DNA from: LSCE01 sp050485425
Lineage (GTDB): Bacteria; Pseudomonadota; Gammaproteobacteria; Nitrococcales; Aquisalimonadaceae
Assembly: GCA_050485425.1 (NCBI GenBank)
Contig: JBJHBJ010000015.1
Coordinates: 1 to 64,000, forward strand
Length of the DNA: 64,000 nt
Direction: 5' to 3'
The notes below the pieces were generated by a model. That model saw only the letters and a list, made by a program, of their open reading frames with translations, did no database searches and was not told where the DNA came from. Each line of letters starts with the position of its first letter. Within the stretch, counting starts at the first letter, position 1. The position numbers and the translations under genes are program-made. This document shows, one piece after another, positions 39,369-47,960 of this stretch.

Positions 39369-42300
39369 ATGACGTTACCGGAGTTATCCATACGCCGGCA
39401 TGTGCTGGCCGTGATGCTGAGCGCGGTGCTGGTGCTGTTCGGCGTGATCGGCTACCAGCAGGTGGGCACAGACCGTATTCCCGACATCGACTTCCCGGTG
39501 GTGACCGTGGTGGTCGCCCAGCCGGGCGCCGACCCGGACATCATCGACGCCTCCATCACCTCCCTGGTGGAACGGGCCGTCAACACCGTACCGGGTATCG
39601 ACAACATCCAGTCCACCTCCTCGCCGGGTGTTTCCGTGGTGGTGGTGACCTTTGACCTGAACAAGGATGTTGATGTGGGCTTCAACGAAGTCCAGGCCAA
39701 GGTCAACGAGATTCGCCAGCAGTTGCCGCCGGATGCCGAGGCGCCGGTGATACAGAAGGTGGACACCGGCGCCCAGGCGATCATGTGGCTCAGCGTCCAG
39801 GGCGACCGCACGCTGCAGCAATTGAGCGTCTACGCGCGCAACGTGGTGCGCCCGCAACTGGAGAACATCGATGGCGTCGGCGAGATCCAGATCGGCGGCG
39901 GCCTGGAGCGCAATATCCGCGTCGAGGTCGACCCCGACCGGCTGGCCGCCTTCGATCTCACGGTGCAGGATCTGGTCAACGCCTTCCAGCAGGAGCACTT
40001 CCAGTTGCCGGGCGGCTTTCTGGTCAGCGACCGCACCGAACGGTTGATCAAGCTGGATCTGGAATATCACCGGCCGGAAGAACTGGAACAGTTGATCGTC
40101 GCCAGCCAGAACGGCGCCCTGGTACGCCTGCGGGATGTGGCCCAGATCGTGGACGGCCTTGAGGACGCGCGCGCACTGGCGCGCTTCAACGGCGAGCCCA
40201 CCGTGGGCCTGGGCGTTATCAAGGTGTCCGGCACCAACACGGTGGCCATCATCGAGGAGGTCAAACGGCGACTGGAAGAAGAGATCCGGCCGCAGCTCCC
40301 TCCCGGGATGGAGGTGAATATCGCCTCCGACCAGTCCGTGTTCATCCTGGACATGGTGGAAACGCTGTACCTCACCATCGGGCTGGGCATCCTGTTCGCC
40401 GCGCTGGTGCTCTGGCTGTTCCTGAAAAACCTGCGCTCGACGCTCATCGTGGTGCTATCCATCCCCATCTCGCTGGCGGCCATCATCGCCGTGGTGTATT
40501 TCTTCGGCTACACGCTGAACTCACTCACCATGCTGGCCATGCTACTGCTGATCGGCGTGGTGGTGGACGACTCCATCGTGGTACTGGAGAACATCTTCCG
40601 CCACCGGGAGGAAGGCATCGATGACCCGGTGGAAGGAGCTATCAGCGGTTCCGACGAGGTGTTCTTCGCCATCATTGCCACTACGCTGTCGCTGGTGGCC
40701 ATCTTCCTGCCGGTGCTGTTCATGGGTGGCATCATCGGCCGGTTCTTCGAGTCCTTTGCCGTGGTAGTGGCACTCGGGGTGATCGCGTCCAGCCTGGTGG
40801 CATTGACCCTGACACCGATGCTCTGCTCCCGCTTCCTGGCCGTGCCGAAGCGCCACGGCAGGGTGTACAACTTTCTGGAATCCGGCTTCCGCGGGCTGGA
40901 AAAGGGTTACCGCAAACTGCTGTACGGCGCCCTGCGGTTCCGCTGGAGCACGCTGGCCGTGGTCGCCCTGATCACCGGCCTGGCCATGAGCCTTATGGGC
41001 CAGCTCGGCGGCGAGTTCACCCCGGAAGAGGACGAAGGCCAGTTCCTGGTCATCTTCCAGGCACCGCTGGGCTCCAGCATCCGTTTCACCAACGAGAAGC
41101 TGGAGGCCGTCGAAGATGTCCTGGCCAATCAGGAAGGAGTACGCAGCTACTTCACCGCCATCGGGCTCGGCGATCAGGGGCAGGTCAATGAGGGTATCGC
41201 GTTCGTTCGCCTGGAACCGCGTGACGCGCGTCGCCTGAGCCAGCAGGAAATCACCGCGCAGGTCCAGCAGCAGTTCGCTCAACTCAGCGGCATCCGCGCC
41301 TTCGCCACCTCGGTGCCGCTGATCGGCGGGCAGCGCGGCGAGCCGCTGCAGTTCAACATCAGCGGCCCCGATCTGGACGAAGTGGCCAGACTGGCACAGG
41401 AGATGGAACGCCGCCTGCAGCAGGACGACCGCATCGCCACGCTGGACCTGGACCTGAACCTGGACCAGCCGGAACTGGTACTGAATGTGGACCGCGAGCG
41501 CACTCGCAGCCTGGGGCTGTCCACGTTCGAGGTCGCGCGTGCAGCCAACGTGCTGGCCGGCGGTATCGATGTCGCCCGCTACAACGACGACCCGGGCGAC
41601 GGCGAGCGCTACGACGTGCGACTCAAGGCCGCCGAGGGCAGCATCACCTCCCCGGACGACCTGCGCAACATGTTCCTGCGGGCACCGGACGGCACCATGG
41701 TGCGGCTGGATACCGTGGCATCGTTCGAGCCGACCCTGGGTCCGGCGGTGATCGGCCGCTACAACCTGCAGTACGCCGCCCAGTTCTATTCCAATCCGGC
41801 GGTGCCACTGGCCGAAGCGGTGGCGCTGGTCGAAGCGGAGGCTGCGGACCTGCTGCCGCTGGGCTACAGCATGAACCTGGTGGGCCAGGCAGAGGAGTTC
41901 GAACGCACGGCAAGCGCTATCATTTTCGTCTTCGTCGTCGCCACTGTCCTAGTCTTCATGGTACTGGGCAGCCAGTTCAATTCGTTCCTGCAGCCGCTGA
42001 TCATCCTGGCAGCGCTGCCGCTGGCCATGGTGGGAGGCATCGTCGGTCTCTGGTTGTTCGGCCATACGCTGAACATCTACTCGATGATCGGCCTGGTCCT
42101 GCTGATCGGCCTGGTGACGAAGAACGGCATTCTGCTGGTGGACCTGACCAACCAGTACCGGGAAAAACGGGGGCTGAACGTCAACGAGGCGTTGCAGGAA
42201 GCCTGCCCGATCCGCCTGCGACCCATCCTGATGACCTCGCTGACACTGATCCTGGCGATGATGCCGGCAGCCATCGGCATCGGTGCCGGCGCGGAGACAC

Positions 42301-42452
42301 AAGGGCCGCTGGCGGTGGCGATCATCAGCGGCATGGTGTCCTCCATGCTGTTGACGCTGGTGGTTATCCCGGCGGTGTACTCGCTGCTTGAAAACGGCAA
42401 GGAGCGGCTGCGGGAACGCGGCCAGCGGCGGCTGGAAGCCAGCGAAGCCTGA
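39369..42452 (+). CDS. RND family efflux permease
   Basis: A 1027-residue proton-driven transporter with twelve helices and two large periplasmic loops. The proton-relay aspartates are in IGVVVDDSIVVLENIF of helix 4, and the second repeat has GLVLLIGLVTKNGILLVD. The N-terminus TLPELSIRRHVLAVMLS is typical of the family. Together with the adaptor it exports an unknown amphiphilic compound. No outer-membrane factor gene follows, so it must borrow a TolC-like channel. Confidence 0.95.
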   Translation: MTLPELSIRRHVLAVMLSAVLVLFGVIGYQQVGTDRIPDIDFPVVTVVVAQPGADPDIIDASITSLVERAVNTVPGIDNIQSTSSPGVSVVVVTFDLNKDVDVGFNEVQAKVNEIRQQLPPDAEAPVIQKVDTGAQAIMWLSVQGDRTLQQLSVYARNVVRPQLENIDGVGEIQIGGGLERNIRVEVDPDRLAAFDLTVQDLVNAFQQEHFQLPGGFLVSDRTERLIKLDLEYHRPEELEQLIVASQNGALVRLRDVAQIVDGLEDARALARFNGEPTVGLGVIKVSGTNTVAIIEEVKRRLEEEIRPQLPPGMEVNIASDQSVFILDMVETLYLTIGLGILFAALVLWLFLKNLRSTLIVVLSIPISLAAIIAVVYFFGYTLNSLTMLAMLLLIGVVVDDSIVVLENIFRHREEGIDDPVEGAISGSDEVFFAIIATTLSLVAIFLPVLFMGGIIGRFFESFAVVVALGVIASSLVALTLTPMLCSRFLAVPKRHGRVYNFLESGFRGLEKGYRKLLYGALRFRWSTLAVVALITGLAMSLMGQLGGEFTPEEDEGQFLVIFQAPLGSSIRFTNEKLEAVEDVLANQEGVRSYFTAIGLGDQGQVNEGIAFVRLEPRDARRLSQQEITAQVQQQFAQLSGIRAFATSVPLIGGQRGEPLQFNISGPDLDEVARLAQEMERRLQQDDRIATLDLDLNLDQPELVLNVDRERTRSLGLSTFEVARAANVLAGGIDVARYNDDPGDGERYDVRLKAAEGSITSPDDLRNMFLRAPDGTMVRLDTVASFEPTLGPAVIGRYNLQYAAQFYSNPAVPLAEAVALVEAEAADLLPLGYSMNLVGQAEEFERTASAIIFVFVVATVLVFMVLGSQFNSFLQPLIILAALPLAMVGGIVGLWLFGHTLNIYSMIGLVLLIGLVTKNGILLVDLTNQYREKRGLNVNEALQEACPIRLRPILMTSLTLILAMMPAAIGIGAGAETQGPLAVAIISGMVSSMLLTLVVIPAVYSLLENGKERLRERGQRRLEASEA

Positions 42453-42458
42453 TGCATT

Positions 42459-42500
42459 GCCGGCGGGCGGCGCGGTGCCCGGACCACACCGCCCGCCGGC
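42459..42500. other. Strong GC stem-loop after the RND operon
   Basis: A perfect 12-bp stem, GCCGGCGGGCGG/CCGCCCGCCGGC (42459-42470/42489-42500), starts 7 nt after the permease stop. It has no T-run, so it is either an mRNA 3'-end stabiliser or an inefficient terminator. Confidence 0.6.
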
Positions 42501-42542
42501 CCCATTGTGTCGCTCACGGTGCTGGTCTAAAGTCGGGGAACC

Positions 42543-43250
42543 ATGACCTCATACGATCCACAGTCCTCGGGCCCGGCCAGACCATATTCGGGGTTGCGTC
42601 CGCCGTCGGCCTTTCCTCCCGTGATCCTGAGCCTGCTGGTCATCAACGCCGGCGTCTTTTTCCTGGAGGTTCTGCTGCGGCTTCCACTGCTGGAATGGTT
42701 CGCCCTCTGGCCGCTGGGAACACCGGACGTCGTCATGACACCCATGGGCCCGGTGGCCCTGGACGGTTTCCGGCCCTGGCAGCTGCTGAGCTACGGCTTT
42801 CTGCACGGCAGCCTGCTGCACCTGTTCGTGAACATGTTCGCGCTGTGGATGTTCGGCACCGCGCTGGAGCACCGCTGGGGCTCCGGGCGGTTCCTGTTCT
42901 ACTACCTGTTCTGCGTGGTCGGCGCCGGGTTGATCCAGCTCATCGTGGCCACCCATGCCGCCCGCACCGGCCTTCCCTACCCCACGGTGGGCGCCTCGGG
43001 CGGGGTGTTCGGCATCCTGCTGGGATTCGGCATGCTGTTCCCGAACCAGCGCATCATGCTGCTGATCCCGCCGATTCCACTGAAGGCGAAGTATTTCGTG
43101 ATCGGCTACGGTGCGTTCACGCTGTGGGCGGGCATGACCGGCACCATGGCGGGGGTGGCGCATTTCGCCCACCTGGGCGGCATGCTGTTCGGTTTCCTGC
43201 TGATCCAGTACTGGCGCAGCGGGCTGGGCTACGGCAGCCCCCGTCGCTGA
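42543..43250 (+). CDS. Rhomboid family intramembrane serine protease
   Basis: A 235-residue polytopic protease. The catalytic serine is Ser152 in VGASGGVFGI and the histidine is His210 in AHFAHLGGMLFG; the L1/TM2 signature HGSLLHLFVNMFALWMFG is also present. It cleaves single transmembrane helices; the substrates are unknown. The N-terminal 25 residues are cytoplasmic and proline-rich. GGGGAA precedes ATG 42543. It is convergent with the barrel gene at 43295-44887. Confidence 0.93.
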   Translation: MTSYDPQSSGPARPYSGLRPPSAFPPVILSLLVINAGVFFLEVLLRLPLLEWFALWPLGTPDVVMTPMGPVALDGFRPWQLLSYGFLHGSLLHLFVNMFALWMFGTALEHRWGSGRFLFYYLFCVVGAGLIQLIVATHAARTGLPYPTVGASGGVFGILLGFGMLFPNQRIMLLIPPIPLKAKYFVIGYGAFTLWAGMTGTMAGVAHFAHLGGMLFGFLLIQYWRSGLGYGSPRR

Positions 43251-43294
43251 GAACGCGGTAGCCGCTGCAACCGGAACGCGTCCGGCTGACGGCG

Positions 43295-44887
43295 CTACCA
43301 GGCCATGGACCAGCCATCCAGGGTCTGGAACTCGTAGCGCCAGAACATGCCGGCACGCCAGGATTCCGTCTGCGTCCCTACCTCCGGTTCCCGTAACAGT
43401 TGGTCGTATTCCAGGCCGAACACGTGGCGGTCCATCCGGATGCGGTAGTTGAGGTTCAGGCTGTATTCCTCGATGTCCATCAGCGCGTCCCGCCGCTCAA
43501 GGCCGCGGTAACCCAGGACCAGCCCCATGGAATGGGCGCTGTGACTGGCGTCCAGCCGCAGGGTGGGGTGCACCAGCGTCATCGGCCAGGTACCGGTGCG
43601 ATGCCGGTAGTCCACGCCCGGCGTGGCGGTGAAATCCAGCGCGCCCAGCGACAGGCGTTGTGCGTGGCTCACTGCCAGGCGGCGCTCCTGGCGATCACGA
43701 TCCAGCGGCGAGTCATCCTCCACGCCCAGCCAGCGCATCGCCATGCGGGTGTCGGAACGCCCACTGCCGGCCACCCGGACCGTCCAGTGCGCCTCCGTGG
43801 CACGATCGCGAATGCTGCCGGAACTGTTTTCCCGGTCACGAATGCGTACGCCCCACTCCTGGTCCATCCAGCCCACCATGCCGAAGGTCTCCGGCGCCTT
43901 CAGCAGCACACCGTAATCGTCGGTGAGCAGGCGCTGCATGGTGATGCCGTCGGCATAGCGATCGATATTGCCGCTCAGCCGCACACCAAGCGGCGCTGAG
44001 ATGCCCGCGCTGGCGCCCAGCATCCGGCTGTCCGGATCGAGATCGGTGCCCAGCGGCCGAAAGCCGTCGCCCAGCCTTCGGTAGCGCAGACGGTAGTCCA
44101 TGGGTAGTGAGGAGCCCACCCCGGACACGGCGAGACGCACGGCCTGCTCTGAATCAAACGCCTGCTCGCCGCCCCGATCGTCCTGGCGAGCCCATTCCGC
44201 CTCCGCGGCAAGTTGCTGCTGCGCAAAATCGAAATTCCAGGCACCGGCAATGCTCGAGATCAGACTGGATTCCACGGCGAGCATGTCCTGATCCGGGTCC
44301 TGATACAGCAGGTTCACGCTGTAGCGGCCCGGCCCTACCCCCTCGGTGAGCCACGACGCGCCGTGATACGTGGTCCCGTGATAACGCCGCTCCAGCGCGG
44401 CCGGATCATTCCAGTCGGTACTGTCACGACCGGACAACCAGACGACGGAATGGCTGCCCGCCCCCCGCGTCGAGGGCTGGATTTCCACACGCGCCGCCTG
44501 CAGGCGCTGGTTCAGCGTCAGCGGCGTGAGCGAGGTCGCCTGATCCCCCAGGTCCAGTCTGTAGGGCACCGCCACGGTGCCGTCCTCGTAGCGCAGGTGC
44601 AGCCACTCCGGTACGACACCGGTGTCCTCGTGGCGATAGGCGGACTGGTTGAGCACCGCGGAGGTATTGAACTCCCAGTAACGCCCGGTCTCGGGCGTTC
44701 CGGTCATGCGAAGGTTGAGGTCCTGGTAGAACTGCGCACCCTGGTGCTGGTAGGGGCTGTGCCGCTCATCGCCGCTGACGTTGTAATACTCCATGCGCAG
44801 CGTCGTATCGCCGGAGACATTCACGTCCGCGGACACGCCGCCCCCAGCGAGCAGCAGCCACCCTGTCAGCACAACTCTTGTTCTCAT
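43295..44887 (-). CDS. Predicted outer-membrane beta-barrel protein of a three-gene envelope operon
   Basis: A 530-residue protein with a signal peptide (MRTRVVLTGWLLLAGGGVSA). The mature part is alternating amphipathic strands throughout, with regular aromatic girdles, for example TLRMEYYNVSGD, RYWEFNTSAVLNQ and LNLNYRIRMDRHVFGLEYD. It ends in tryptophan (WSMAW), an accepted BAM end residue. About 500 mature residues would allow a large barrel of roughly 20 or more strands. I recognise no family. Its ATG follows the stop codon of the next gene without a gap, so it is translationally coupled to it. Confidence 0.7.
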   Translation of the reverse strand: MRTRVVLTGWLLLAGGGVSADVNVSGDTTLRMEYYNVSGDERHSPYQHQGAQFYQDLNLRMTGTPETGRYWEFNTSAVLNQSAYRHEDTGVVPEWLHLRYEDGTVAVPYRLDLGDQATSLTPLTLNQRLQAARVEIQPSTRGAGSHSVVWLSGRDSTDWNDPAALERRYHGTTYHGASWLTEGVGPGRYSVNLLYQDPDQDMLAVESSLISSIAGAWNFDFAQQQLAAEAEWARQDDRGGEQAFDSEQAVRLAVSGVGSSLPMDYRLRYRRLGDGFRPLGTDLDPDSRMLGASAGISAPLGVRLSGNIDRYADGITMQRLLTDDYGVLLKAPETFGMVGWMDQEWGVRIRDRENSSGSIRDRATEAHWTVRVAGSGRSDTRMAMRWLGVEDDSPLDRDRQERRLAVSHAQRLSLGALDFTATPGVDYRHRTGTWPMTLVHPTLRLDASHSAHSMGLVLGYRGLERRDALMDIEEYSLNLNYRIRMDRHVFGLEYDQLLREPEVGTQTESWRAGMFWRYEFQTLDGWSMAW

Positions 44888-45340
44888 TTATTCGGTAAAG
44901 CGCCGCATGAAGCGGATCACCAGCTCCTGTGTTGTATCCCGACGTTCCAGACCCGATTCACCCTCGATCTCCACCTGAGCCCGCACGCGAACCAGGACCA
45001 GGCTTTCCAGCCCGTCCTCGCGCCAATGGTTCTCCAGTGTTCTTGTCGGCCCGATGGAGAGCACGCGGAGACGGGCATCGGAGGGCAGTTCCGCGAGATC
45101 GCCGATCAGCCGGCTCCGGTCCGGATAGTCCTCTGCCAGCAGGCGCTCCAGCCCTCCGGTGTTCCAGGCGGCGGCCAGATCCCTGACGAAGGCTTCCACC
45201 TCTTCAACCGGCACGGCCAGCGCGGAAGCGGCGGCCTGTTCGCGATCAGCGCCACCGATGGGCTCCACGCTGCGCATGCCGTCGGCGAACAGGGTCACCG
45301 GCAGCAACAGGAGCAGCACAAGCAGCGGACGGCCGACCAT
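44888..45340 (-). CDS. Exported hypothetical protein, possibly NTF2-like
   Basis: A 150-residue protein with a signal peptide (MVGRPLLVLLLLLPVTLFA). The mature part has a helix pair (VEEVEAFVRDLAAAWNTGGL) followed by a curved-sheet pattern (LRVLSIGPTRTLENHW, then LVLVRVRAQVEIEG and TQELVIRFMRRF). That order, helices with 'AAWNTGGLERLLAEDY' then strands, resembles NTF2/SnoaL-like folds; this is an inference. It overlaps the upstream gene by one base (TGATG) and abuts the barrel gene downstream. Confidence 0.65.
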   Translation of the reverse strand: MVGRPLLVLLLLLPVTLFADGMRSVEPIGGADREQAAASALAVPVEEVEAFVRDLAAAWNTGGLERLLAEDYPDRSRLIGDLAELPSDARLRVLSIGPTRTLENHWREDGLESLVLVRVRAQVEIEGESGLERRDTTQELVIRFMRRFTE

Positions 45341-45657
45341 CAGCGGGATTCTCCGGTGCCGCCGCCCACGCGGCCGGGCGTGAAGACGCTGACGCCATCC
45401 AGCGTTCGCGCGCGTTGCAGCCGCCCCTCCGCGCTTACGCAGCCAGGCATGGCAAGCAGCGCCATGGCAAGATGGCGCCGGGCGTCCCGATAGTCTTCGC
45501 TGTCAGGCAAGCCCTGATACAGTGAACGCAGCGTGGCGCAGTCATCGACCTGCGCGCCCAGCCCTTCGTCGGCGACGGCCGTCAAGGCCGCCACCCACAG
45601 GCACAGCGACAGGATGATCACGCCGGAACGGCGCAGCATGGACAAGCAAAATGGCAT
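45340..45657 (-). CDS. Small exported hypothetical protein, first gene of the envelope operon
   Basis: A 105-residue protein with a signal peptide from about residue 10 to 28 (SGVIILSLCLWVAALTAVA). The mature part is helical with two cysteines, in DDCATLRSLYQ and MPGCVSAEG, which could form a disulfide closing a helical hairpin. The tail is glycine-rich and probably disordered. There is no recognised family. I use ATG 45657 with GGGGA upstream; ATG 45639 is an alternative. It is the first gene of a tightly coupled trio with 44888-45340 and 43295-44887. Confidence 0.6.
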   Translation of the reverse strand: MPFCLSMLRRSGVIILSLCLWVAALTAVADEGLGAQVDDCATLRSLYQGLPDSEDYRDARRHLAMALLAMPGCVSAEGRLQRARTLDGVSVFTPGRVGGGTGESR

Positions 45658-45806
45658 GATGGAATCCCCGACCAAAAACGCGCGTAACCGCCCGCTGCCC
45701 CAGTCCGCTGAGGTTAACCGCGTTCACCGGCTTGCACCGTGTCGTGGTTCACATCATTGGACATCAATAAAATATCTTATTTATAATGAGTTATCGAGTT
45801 TTTTTA
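45658..45806. promoter_or_regulatory. Divergent AT-rich promoter region of the envelope locus
   Basis: Between the trio (minus) and the propeller gene (plus) lies the AT-richest patch nearby (45763-45805). A perfect TATAAT (45782-45787) follows TTGGAC (45757-45762), but with a long 19-bp spacer. Because TATAAT overlaps the ATG at 45786, the propeller more likely starts at ATG 45807. Confidence 0.45.
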
Positions 45807-46883
45807 ATGTCGTTTATTGATGACAGAGTTCGCCAGAGCCTCGCCCTGTCCCTGCGCCGCAGACCCGGAGCGTGGCTGATGCTCATTGCCGGACTGCTGA
45901 TCGCCGGGTCGGCCCCCTGGCTGTACGGCGGTGAGCGCTGGGTACTGGATGACCCTGAGCGGCCGGACCATGTCACCGCCCTGGCAGCCGATCACGAACA
46001 ACGGCTCTATCGCGGAGCGCAGGGCGGCGGGCTGCGGCAGTGGTCGGCGGGGGAGTGGCGCGATGTCGGCAACAGCCCCGACGGACTGACCATCCTCGCG
46101 CTACTGCCCGAGCGGCAACTCGCGGCTACCTCCCGGGCACTGTGGAACTGGACCGACCAGGCCATGCTGGAACTCCCGGAACAGACCCGCGTCAGCCACC
46201 TGCTGCCCCACGGTGAAGGGCTGCTGGTCGGCACCGGAACCGGCGTGCTGTACCACGCCGACGGAGACTGGGAGGACGGCGGCCTGGACGCGCAGGTCTA
46301 CCGGATCATTCTGCAGCAGCGGGACACGGGTCCGGCGCTCCACGCCGGCAGCATCGCCGAGGGGGTATGGACCCTGCCCGCCGGGCAGTTGGGCGCCGAT
46401 GCCCGATGGCAGGCGAACAGCCGGGGGCTGCCGGATCCGGTCAACGTGCTGAGCCTGCTCACCGCAGGTAATGACGCCTTGATCGCAGGCACCGATCAGG
46501 GCGTGTACTGGCAACCCCGGGATGGCGGATCGTGGCGCCGCATGGAGGCCGGCCTCGGCCAGCCCCGGGTGCTGGCCCTGGCCCGCACGCTAACGGGATC
46601 CCACACCACACTCTGGGCCGGCAGCGATGACGGCGTCTACCGCGTCCGGCTGGTGGAACGCGAGCGGGCCCTGGAGACGCAGGGGCGCTGGGAGCGTCTG
46701 GACAACCCGCCCGAAGGACTGGATCAGAGCGTCAGCTGGATTGTCCCGCTGGACGACCGGATCTGGATCGCCGCGGGCTCCGTCTACCGTCTGGACGCCC
46801 CGCGCGACGATCGCTGGATGCTGCAACTGGCCGCCGGACTTTTTCTTGCGGCCGGTGGTCTATATCGTTTAAGGAAGCGCTGA
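45807..46883 (+). CDS. Inner-membrane-anchored beta-propeller protein
   Basis: A 358-residue protein with an N-terminal transmembrane helix (about 21-40), a C-terminal hydrophobic helix (LQLAAGLFLAAGGLY) ending in RLRKR, and a propeller domain between them. Repeated blade motifs of the type 'GT-x-x-GVY...W' are visible: GLLVGTGTGVLYHADGDWED, DALIAGTDQGVYWQPRDG and TLWAGSDDGVYRVR. The blades resemble YCF48/BNR or two-component-propeller repeats, so a periplasmic binding or scaffold role is likely. The starting ATG 45807 is preferred because ATG 45786 lies in the promoter. It is divergent from the secreted trio and may belong with it functionally. Confidence 0.7.
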   Translation: MSFIDDRVRQSLALSLRRRPGAWLMLIAGLLIAGSAPWLYGGERWVLDDPERPDHVTALAADHEQRLYRGAQGGGLRQWSAGEWRDVGNSPDGLTILALLPERQLAATSRALWNWTDQAMLELPEQTRVSHLLPHGEGLLVGTGTGVLYHADGDWEDGGLDAQVYRIILQQRDTGPALHAGSIAEGVWTLPAGQLGADARWQANSRGLPDPVNVLSLLTAGNDALIAGTDQGVYWQPRDGGSWRRMEAGLGQPRVLALARTLTGSHTTLWAGSDDGVYRVRLVERERALETQGRWERLDNPPEGLDQSVSWIVPLDDRIWIAAGSVYRLDAPRDDRWMLQLAAGLFLAAGGLYRLRKR

Positions 46884-46960
46884 AGTATTCAGGTGGAGAA
46901 CGACGGTTTCAACCGACCGCAATGATCGCCGGGTACTGTTTGCAGGGGGCAGCCGCGCAG

Positions 46961-47947
46961 ATGGACAGTTTCGATCTTCAGACGCATGACGCCGTGGTGC
47001 TTCGCTGCCGCCGCTGGGCGCCGGCCCAGGGCGACCCGAGAGCTGTCGTCGTCATCGTCCACGGCCTGGGAGAGCACAGCGGCCGCTATCAGCCACTGGC
47101 GGAACACCTGGCTTCGCAGGGTTATTGCATCTACGCCTACGACACCCGCGGCCACGGCCTGAGCGCAGGAGGCCGGGAGCGCCTCGGACTGCTCCCGGCC
47201 GGCAATGGCTGGCTGGACTGGATACACGACATCAACCACATGGTGACACACGCCCGGGCGAACCACCCGAAAGTGCCGGTGTTCCTGCTCGGCCACAGCC
47301 TGGGGTCGATGATGGCCCAGCATTACGCCGCGGTACACGGCGAAAGACTGCACGGGCTGATCCTCTCCGCCACCGACAACCGACCCGGGCTCATCACGCT
47401 TGCCGGTGTCCGTCTCAGCGCCCTGCTGCAGCGGATCCAGGGTCCCGACCACCGCAGCGAACTGCTGTATTCCATGGGAGTGGGCGCGATGAAGCGCTCC
47501 ATGCCCGACCGCCGCACCGATCAGGACTGGCTGAGCCGGGATGACAGCATCGTGGACGCCTACCTGGCGGACCCGCTGTGCGGCTTCAAGCCGGGTAACG
47601 CCATGTGGCGGGCCATCGCCCAGGGCATGGCGACCATCAGTTACAAGCTGCGCGGGCGTCTGCCGGCTGATCTGCCCGTGCTGATGCTGGTGGGAACGGC
47701 GGACCTGCTGAGCGCGGGCGGCGAACGGGTGCGCAAGCTGGCCCTGGCCCTCCAGAACAACGGCGTCAAGCACGTGGAGCTGATCAGCTACCCCGACGCC
47801 CGTCACGAAGTCTTCAACGAAACCAATCGGGAAGAGGTCTATCGCGATCTCTCGCAATGGATCGAGGCGCGCCTGCGGGGGGAACTTGCTTCCGATGCGG
47901 ACACCGGCCGACCGGAAACGCTCCCGCCGGTGCCCGCGACCTCCTGA
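46961..47947 (+). CDS. Alpha/beta hydrolase, monoacylglycerol lipase-like
   Basis: A 328-residue serine hydrolase of the Hydrolase_4 (serine aminopeptidase S33/monoglyceride lipase) type. The oxyanion motif is VIVHGLGEHSGRY, the nucleophile elbow is LLGHSLGS, and the C-terminal aspartate and histidine lie near LVGTADLL and PDARHEVFNE. It probably hydrolyses acylglycerols or lysophospholipids. ATG 46961 places the domain at the usual distance; ATG 46922 would add 13 residues. It is convergent with the deacylase gene, with a 13-bp gap. Confidence 0.88.
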   Translation: MDSFDLQTHDAVVLRCRRWAPAQGDPRAVVVIVHGLGEHSGRYQPLAEHLASQGYCIYAYDTRGHGLSAGGRERLGLLPAGNGWLDWIHDINHMVTHARANHPKVPVFLLGHSLGSMMAQHYAAVHGERLHGLILSATDNRPGLITLAGVRLSALLQRIQGPDHRSELLYSMGVGAMKRSMPDRRTDQDWLSRDDSIVDAYLADPLCGFKPGNAMWRAIAQGMATISYKLRGRLPADLPVLMLVGTADLLSAGGERVRKLALALQNNGVKHVELISYPDARHEVFNETNREEVYRDLSQWIEARLRGELASDADTGRPETLPPVPATS

Positions 47948-47960
47948 TACCGCCGCGGAA

